Source: Patella vulgata (taxonomy: Eukaryota > Mollusca > Gastropoda > Patellidae). Taken from it: DNA of 64,000 nt. Below are positions 60,186 to 64,000 of this stretch, one piece after another. Position 1 is the first letter of the stretch; every line of letters begins with the position of its first letter. The notes below the pieces were generated by a model. The model had not been told where the DNA came from. It was given only the letters and a program-made list of their open reading frames with translations, and did not search any database. The translations under genes were made by a program, and so were the position numbers. The stretch is taken from contig NC_065882.2 in assembly GCF_932274485.2 (NCBI RefSeq), positions 27,608,890-27,672,889 of the forward strand, given 5' to 3'.

Positions 60186-61500
60186 AGTTGAATGATTTAG
60201 ATCTAAATATCAAATTCACAATTGAAACGAACGATCTGCAAATCGCATTCTTGGACGTTCTAGTGAAACGAAGGGGAGAACTCCTTATAACGGATATGTA
60301 TTCTAAAGAAACAGATACCAAAAACTATCTTTCATATAAATCATGTCACCCACGCCATACCAAAAATAATATACCCTTTTCTTTAGTTAGAAAACTATGC
60401 ACTATTGTGATAGATGAAGACCTCCGGGTTGTCAGATTAGGTGAGCTAAAAAGAAATTTATTGAAACAGTACTACCCCCTCGAGGTAATAGAAGTTGGGA
60501 TAAATAAGGCTTTGGCAATTGATATCCAAACACTGAGGGCTACTAAAGCAAAAGACAGTTCGGATAATATCATTACCTTTGTCGCTACTCATAACCCCCA
60601 ACATCCCAACTTCTTTAAAACAATGTACGAGAGCAGGGCAATCCTGGCATCAAAGGACAACCTCAGATCGAAATTTGATAATGTTCAATTCATTAAATCA
60701 CAAAGACAGCCACCTAATCTGAAACGCCTCCTAACCAAAGCAAAATTCACTCATCTATCACAAGGACCGGCTTTTATGTATCTAAATGCGCGGATCTTCG
60801 ATGTAAATGTTGCGACCATATTACGCCAAATAACAAATAAAATTTTCATAAGTGTACGTTTAGTGTCAACGACAATATGAATTGTGACACAAAAAATCTC
60901 ATATATGTCTTGACTTGCAATGCTTGTCTAAATTTCTACATAGGGGAGACGTCCACGCATCTACGGGATAGAGTACGCAACCATCGACGGGATTGTAATA
61001 TTGAAAATGGGCCCTTATTTGTAAATAGACATATCTTTAAATGTGCACAACACCTACAAGTAAAATTCCAAATTTTCCCTTTTTATAAAATGAAAGTCGA
61101 TGACACCACCAAAAGGAAATTAATGGAAAACCATTTTATTAAAAAACACGTTCCTCAACTTAATAGTCAATAAGTAACAATTGGCCATTAGCTTCATTAA
61201 TTTTCTTAAATCTATCCCATGATTATCTTCCACTCATTGTTCTTAAATTGAACCCATATACTACAGATTAACACACGTGTGTACATGTTTTCTATTAGTT
61301 AACGATATACTATGTAACCATAGACAATGGTAACTATAGCCAATTAAAACCACAGTGTTACTATGTAAATATGTATAAATATACTATATTGTCCATCTTA
61401 TACAATGAATATTTATGAATAGTCCCAAGACGGACAAAAAGTACTTTAAAATGTTATTAAACCAGTGTTGAAATCAGTTTTTGTCGGCATGCCTTTTATC
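60186..61500 (+). mobile_element. Penelope-like element, 5'-truncated, with GIY-YIG endonuclease
   Basis: Frame 60188-60880 gives the thumb/C-terminal part of a Penelope-like reverse transcriptase (IAFLDVLVKRRGELLITDMY, KETDTKNYLSYKSCHPRHTK). It overlaps by four bases a second frame, 60877-61173, carrying a GIY-YIG endonuclease (LIYVLTCNACLNFYIGETST, then LRDRVRNHRRD). A 3' untranslated region with CCAAGACGGACAAAAAG follows. The reverse transcriptase core is missing. It sits between the coding end and the LTR of the gypsy fossil, so it inserted later. The 3' boundary is approximate. Confidence 0.8.
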
Positions 61501-61647
61501 GTTTCATCGTTTACCGTGAAACAAAGTAGTGCAGCTTTACGGTTGTGCTAATAATTTTGGATATATTATGTTGCTTTTATTAAGGTAGATCATAGACTGG
61601 CTAAGTCTGTTCGTGTCGGGACGCCAGTTCTTGTGCTGGGGGGATAG

Positions 61648-61949
61648 TGTAGTAGGGTGTTATATTCCCTTTAAATATTTTAGTAGGGTGTTATATTCTC
61701 TTTAAATATTTTAGCCAGTTTCCATTGTCCTGTGTATCCAGCTAGTCTTTTATTTCCAGTGGTTATAATTAGAATATATACCTCATTTAATAATTCACTT
61801 TTGTAACTAATCGTTTTGTATCTTTTCAGTGTTTTGTTTTAGTGTAAAGTGTATATATTGTCCCGAAATAAACTGTTGTGTTGTCAATTCGTCTCGACTG
61901 TTTATGTGTAACCCCGACCTGGAGTAGATCATGCGATACTCCTGCTACA
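61648..61949 (+). repeat. 3' LTR of the gypsy fossil (302 bp)
   Basis: Starts TGTAGTAGGG and ends CTCCTGCTACA, giving matching TGTAG...CTACA ends. It is preceded by a purine-rich GGGGGGATAG tract, contains AATAAA at 61867-61872, and has an internal ~33-bp direct duplication (TAGTAGGGTGTTATATTC...). Confidence 0.85.
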
Positions 61950-62046
61950 TACAATTTACAGGAAACGTGTAATTGTACATCTCTTTAGAACTTTAACATT
62001 AATAGACCTTTTTTTAAGGCCTCATTACTTTTCGTCTATAGTCCAC

Positions 62047-62275
62047 TTATGGGGGTGGGGGGGGTCTCGGTGTCTAAGTGGGTAAGACGCTGGTTTGCTA
62101 GCCTGGAGGTCGAGTGTTCGATACCTGCTTTGGCCGAGAAAGTTCATCCAGATTTTACGGTGTGCCCCCCCCCCCCCCCTTGCCAGTGTTGCAGGCCGGA
62201 CAAGGAGAGCTGTCTAGTCGTTCGGATGGGACAGAGGTTCCGTGTACCCATTGGCGTGCACGTAAAAGATCACTA
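62047..62275 (+). repeat. SINE family 1, 3'-truncated copy
   Basis: The head TCGGTGTCTAAGTGGGTAAG, B-box-like GTGTTCGATACCTGC, and the core GTCGTTCGGATGGGACAGAGG with CGTGCACGTAAAAGATC. A poly-C run interrupts it and the 3' half is missing. Confidence 0.75.
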
Positions 62276-62469
62276 TTAAACTGTTAAAAGTATATATATA
62301 TTTACAGTTATAAGTATACTTAAAATACTTTGAATATCACATGGTTTGTTAACTTAAATGCATATGAATATAAGGCTTATGTAAGATTACATCAAACGTA
62401 ATGTAGAAATACAACCATATTATGCCAGTTTACATTATGTGAACTGTATATTAACAGAAATGTCATTTG

Positions 62470-62556
62470 AATTATTATAAAGGTTTTTATAAAGGTTCTT
62501 ATAAATGTTCTCATAAAGGTTCTTATAAAGGTTCTTATAAAGGTTCTTATAAAAGA
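62470..62556. repeat. 12-bp minisatellite AAAGGTTCTTAT, about seven units
   Basis: Units vary slightly (TTTTTAT, TGTTCTCAT). It lies just downstream of the acidic-protein gene 1 transcript end. Confidence 0.85.
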
Positions 62557-62581
62557 TATAAACAAAATAGAATATGAACAT

Positions 62582-62589
62582 TCTTTCTG
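62582..62589 (-). promoter_or_regulatory. Histone-type downstream element (CAGAAAGA), gene 1
   Basis: The purine-rich CAGAAAGA begins 11 nt after the stem-loop on the minus strand, at the position where U7 snRNA pairs in replication-dependent histone pre-mRNAs (metazoan consensus near CAAGAAAGA). The surrounding ~30 bp are conserved in gene 2. Confidence 0.7.
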
Positions 62590-62596
62590 AATGATT

Positions 62597-62620
62597 TGGT
62601 GGCCCTGAAAAGGGCCGTTG
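62597..62620 (-). terminator. Histone 3' stem-loop, gene 1
   Basis: Minus strand: CAAC, then GGCCCT-TTTC-AGGGCC (62616-62601), then ACCA. A six-base-pair stem with a four-base TTTC loop fits the metazoan replication-dependent histone consensus (GG-YYY-T loop ARRRCC), including the ACC(C)A cleavage flank. It lies about 153 nt after the stop codon of acidic-protein gene 1, longer than most histone 3' UTRs. Confidence 0.85.
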
Positions 62621-62769
62621 GTTGAAAGACTGCCTAACCGAGACGTTGGCGGACATGTCTCATGACGGGGGTGTCGGTGGTGGCGTGGCCGAGTCGGGCT
62701 GGTGCCAGCTCCTCAACGTTCCATATCGGTAAATGGTTGGAATATGGATGGTGGCGGTGGAGTGGTTGG

Positions 62770-63042
62770 TCAAGCTAGCGTAGAGGCGGCGTTCGGCCTG
62801 AACGCCTCCTCATACAACCCGCTATACATCTCGTCAGCCATTGCAGTCAGGAATGGGTCTGATACCAGCCATTCCTCGTCGCCGAACATCCATTCATCTT
62901 CGCTGTATGTTCCCTCGTCATCATCAGCCTCGTAGCCAGTTTCTGACGTGTTGGCTTCTATTGTCTCTGTTACTCCCAACATGTCTTCTTCTAGCAACAC
63001 CTCTTCCATCAGCCAGTCTTCGAGCATGTTGAAAGAATCCAT
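62770..63042 (-). CDS. Small acidic non-histone protein with histone-type mRNA 3' end (gene 1)
   Basis: Intronless, 90 residues: begins MDSFNMLEDWLMEEVLLEED and ends RPNAASTLA. About 27 Asp/Glu against one Arg and no Lys, so strongly acidic. The N-terminal stretch is a hydrophobic/acidic amphipathic pattern like acidic activation domains; a DDDE and SEDEW...DEEW block follows. No signal peptide or known domain. The ATG at 63042 is about 30 bp below a TATA-like ATAAAAG box, so the 5' leader is almost nil; the second ATG (residue 6) is an alternative start. A histone stem-loop and U7-type element follow. Paralogue of gene 2 (63444-63734), sharing promoter and 3' region. Function unknown; a chromatin or histone-chaperone role is speculation from acidity and mRNA type. 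Confidence 0.7.
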   Translation of the reverse strand: MDSFNMLEDWLMEEVLLEEDMLGVTETIEANTSETGYEADDDEGTYSEDEWMFGDEEWLVSDPFLTAMADEMYSGLYEEAFRPNAASTLA

Positions 63043-63065
63043 GATGAAATGACCGGTCGGCCGGT

Positions 63066-63122
63066 CTTTTATGCAAAATAATAGGATCGAAATCTCAGAG
63101 CACCCCCCCACCTAGCGCGGAC
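63066..63122 (-). promoter_or_regulatory. Promoter of acidic-protein gene 1
   Basis: Minus strand: GGTCCGC element (about 63122-63116), GAGATTTCGATCCT, then TTTTGCATAAAAG (ATAAAAG at 63072-63066) and ACCGGCCGACCGG. The same TTTCGATCCT/TTTTGCATAAAAG/GCCGACCG block lies ahead of gene 2. A second GGTCCGC with GGAAATTTC lies farther upstream (about 63200-63235). GGTCC elements are known from histone H4 promoters, but the link is only suggestive. Confidence 0.55.
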
Positions 63123-63326
63123 CCCATAGAGAGCATCCTTTTGATAAATATGATTAGAACACAGAGCAGGATTAGGGAAATGGAGTTGAAATTTCCGAGC
63201 CCCCTCAGAGCGGACCTCATAGAGAACAACGAGCCCCCCCCCCCCTTCTCAAAAACAAACTTAAAGAAAGGACGTTTAGCTTTAGATGTTTTTTTTTGTT
63301 TAAAATCAAAATAGAATATGAAAACT

Positions 63327-63375
63327 CTTTCTGAATAAGTTGGGTGGCCCTTGGTTGGTTAATCGCTTAACCAAG
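63327..63375 (-). terminator. Altered histone-type 3' end, gene 2
   Basis: Minus strand: TTGGTTAAGCGATTAACCAA (an eight-base-pair hairpin with a GCGA loop), then CCAAGGGCCACCC, spacing of 11-12 nt, and CAGAAAGAG. The 3' arm AGGGCC, the ACC flank and the downstream element are kept, but the 5' arm of the canonical stem is replaced. Processing by the histone pathway is uncertain. Confidence 0.5.
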
Positions 63376-63443
63376 GCGGATACGCCTTATGAACTTTGCG
63401 TCCTCCTCGTCCGCGTGCTGGGTTTGTACCAAGTCTTCAGCGT

Positions 63444-63734
63444 TCACGTATCAGTAAAAGGGTCGTATAAGGGTGTCGATGGTGTCGGTGAAGTGGTCGG
63501 TGTATATCCCCAGAATGGATCTTCGGAGTGAACCAGTGGCCCGAAGGGTTGTGCTGGTGTCCAACTACGGTCGCTGGCCACTAACCACTCGTCGTCGTCG
63601 CTATCACTTATGACTATAATATCCGTTGGCTCAAGGGCGATCTCTGTTTCTGGTACAGTTTCTGGCACAGTTTGTGTTGCACTATCTGGCACAGTTTGTG
63701 TTGCACACTCTGGAATGACCAACACCCCGTCCAT
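63444..63734 (-). CDS. Small acidic protein with SUMO-interacting-like motif (gene 2, paralogue of gene 1)
   Basis: Intronless, 96 residues from the ATG at 63734, starting MDGVLVIPECATQTVP and ending YDPFTDT. It has two ATQTVP repeats (TQT is the core of dynein light chain LC8 sites), a DIIVISDSDDDEW segment that closely fits a SUMO-interacting motif, and a Pro/Thr-rich tail. An upstream ATG at 63771, in a strong ACCATGG context, opens MGSYIMLEGEGG, aligned with the MDSFNMLED start of gene 1, but that frame ends after 29 residues; relative to gene 1 there are four extra bases before the MDG start. So either translation starts at the inner ATG or the gene is a frameshifted copy. TATA-like ATAAAAGG at 63810-63803. 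Function unknown. Confidence 0.5.
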   Translation of the reverse strand: MDGVLVIPECATQTVPDSATQTVPETVPETEIALEPTDIIVISDSDDDEWLVASDRSWTPAQPFGPLVHSEDPFWGYTPTTSPTPSTPLYDPFTDT

Positions 63735-63802
63735 CACCTCCTTCTCCTTCCAACATAATATAAGACCCCATGGTGGAATGATAGAAAAGCGCGATCGGTC
63801 GG

Positions 63803-63845
63803 CCTTTTATGCAAAATAACAGGATCGAAATTTCCGAGAGCAAAG
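63803..63845 (-). promoter_or_regulatory. Promoter of acidic-protein gene 2
   Basis: Minus strand: CTCGGAAATTTCGATCCTGT, TTATTTTGCATAAAAGGCCG, ACCGATCGCG; near-identical to the gene 1 block. The TATA-like box is about 32-39 bp above the first ATG, implying a very short leader. Confidence 0.5.
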
Positions 63846-64000
63846 AGTCCCCCTTCTTGAAAACAGATTTAAAATACATTTAAAATACATTTGAAATGTA
63901 TACTATATTAGGCGATAATATGTATATTATCTTAAAAAATGGACACGAATGGGCGAAATAGGATCTTATTATGATTTTTAATATGATTTTTGTTTTTGTT

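Larger units (their letters stand above)
55575..61949 (+). mobile_element. Ty3/gypsy LTR retrotransposon fossil, 5'-truncated, with nested insertions
   Basis: Parts in order: a C-terminal protease/spacer region (55589-55942), reverse transcriptase with the YMDD box and RNase H (55992-57227), further RNase H (57304-57585), integrase (57818-58174 and 59045-59640, interrupted), a C-terminal tail, a purine-rich tract and one LTR. No 5' LTR and no gag are present. The element is broken: roughly half a dozen breaks plus two insertions (58172-59046 palindromic; ~60186-61500 Penelope-like). Age cannot be read from LTR divergence because only one LTR remains; the long surviving pol frame suggests moderate age. 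Confidence 0.9.

Noticed and set aside
62680-62725. tRNA-like GTGGCCGAGTCGGGCTGG resembling the start of a serine tRNA
   Set aside because: No matching anticodon arm, B box or acceptor stem; it lies in the 3' UTR of the acidic gene.
1-64000. CRISPR arrays, bacterial operons or a plasmid origin
   Set aside because: The window is clearly eukaryotic (introns, poly(A) signals, SINEs); the tandem repeats are satellites without CRISPR geometry.

Overview
The window looks like nuclear DNA of a marine mollusc, or at least a lophotrochozoan. It is AT-rich and intron-bearing. It holds an intronless FoxAB-type forkhead gene (a class found in invertebrates but not vertebrates), an astakine/prokineticin-like cytokine gene, mollusc-style tRNA-derived SINEs, and 'pearl'-like elements that carry internal satellite arrays. 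The species cannot be named from the sequence alone.

Layout. 1-368 is the 3' end of a Tc1-like transposon cut by the window edge. 0.4-9 kb is quiet AT-rich DNA around the single-exon forkhead gene (4286-5461, +), which has a TATA box, CCAAT boxes and a poly(A) signal. 9-18 kb holds small SINE, MITE and foldback elements and a reverse-strand LINE remnant (17.5-18.05 kb). 18.7-19.6 kb is a two-exon, ten-cysteine secreted peptide gene on the minus strand. 20.1-22.0 kb is a broken Tc1 copy with a 1.1-kb GC-rich foldback element inside it. From 44.87 kb down to 24.64 kb (minus strand) runs a seven-exon O-methyltransferase gene of the ASMT (HIOMT) family; I assembled it exon by exon from splice signals and matching phases. 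Its introns, above all the 13.3-kb intron 1, are filled with pearl-like satellite elements, SINEs, a broken Tc1 copy, a BEL/Pao-like fragment and a DIRS/Ngaro-like fossil. 45-54 kb is transposon territory: an intact Tc1-like element with perfect 32-bp inverted repeats and a full DD34E transposase (48272-49797), a non-autonomous hAT element with a perfect 8-bp target duplication (50458-50941), and two elements with GGGCCC ends. 55.5-61.95 kb is a truncated Ty3/gypsy fossil with two nested insertions, one palindromic and LTR-like and one Penelope-like with a GIY-YIG domain.

The most unusual region is the end of the window (62.57-63.85 kb, minus strand). Two tandemly duplicated, intronless, TATA-driven genes encode small, very acidic, non-histone proteins. 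The first ends in a textbook replication-dependent histone 3' signal: a 16-nt stem-loop GGCCCTTTTCAGGGCC, an ACCA flank, and a purine-rich CAGAAAGA downstream element at the usual distance. The second keeps the downstream element but has an altered stem-loop. This suggests a non-histone gene family using histone-type (U7/SLBP) mRNA processing, and so perhaps S-phase, germline or early-embryo expression.

The host genes (forkhead factor, cytokine-like peptide, methyltransferase, acidic-protein pair) show no sign of forming one pathway. Everything here was read by eye; no database or alignment was run.
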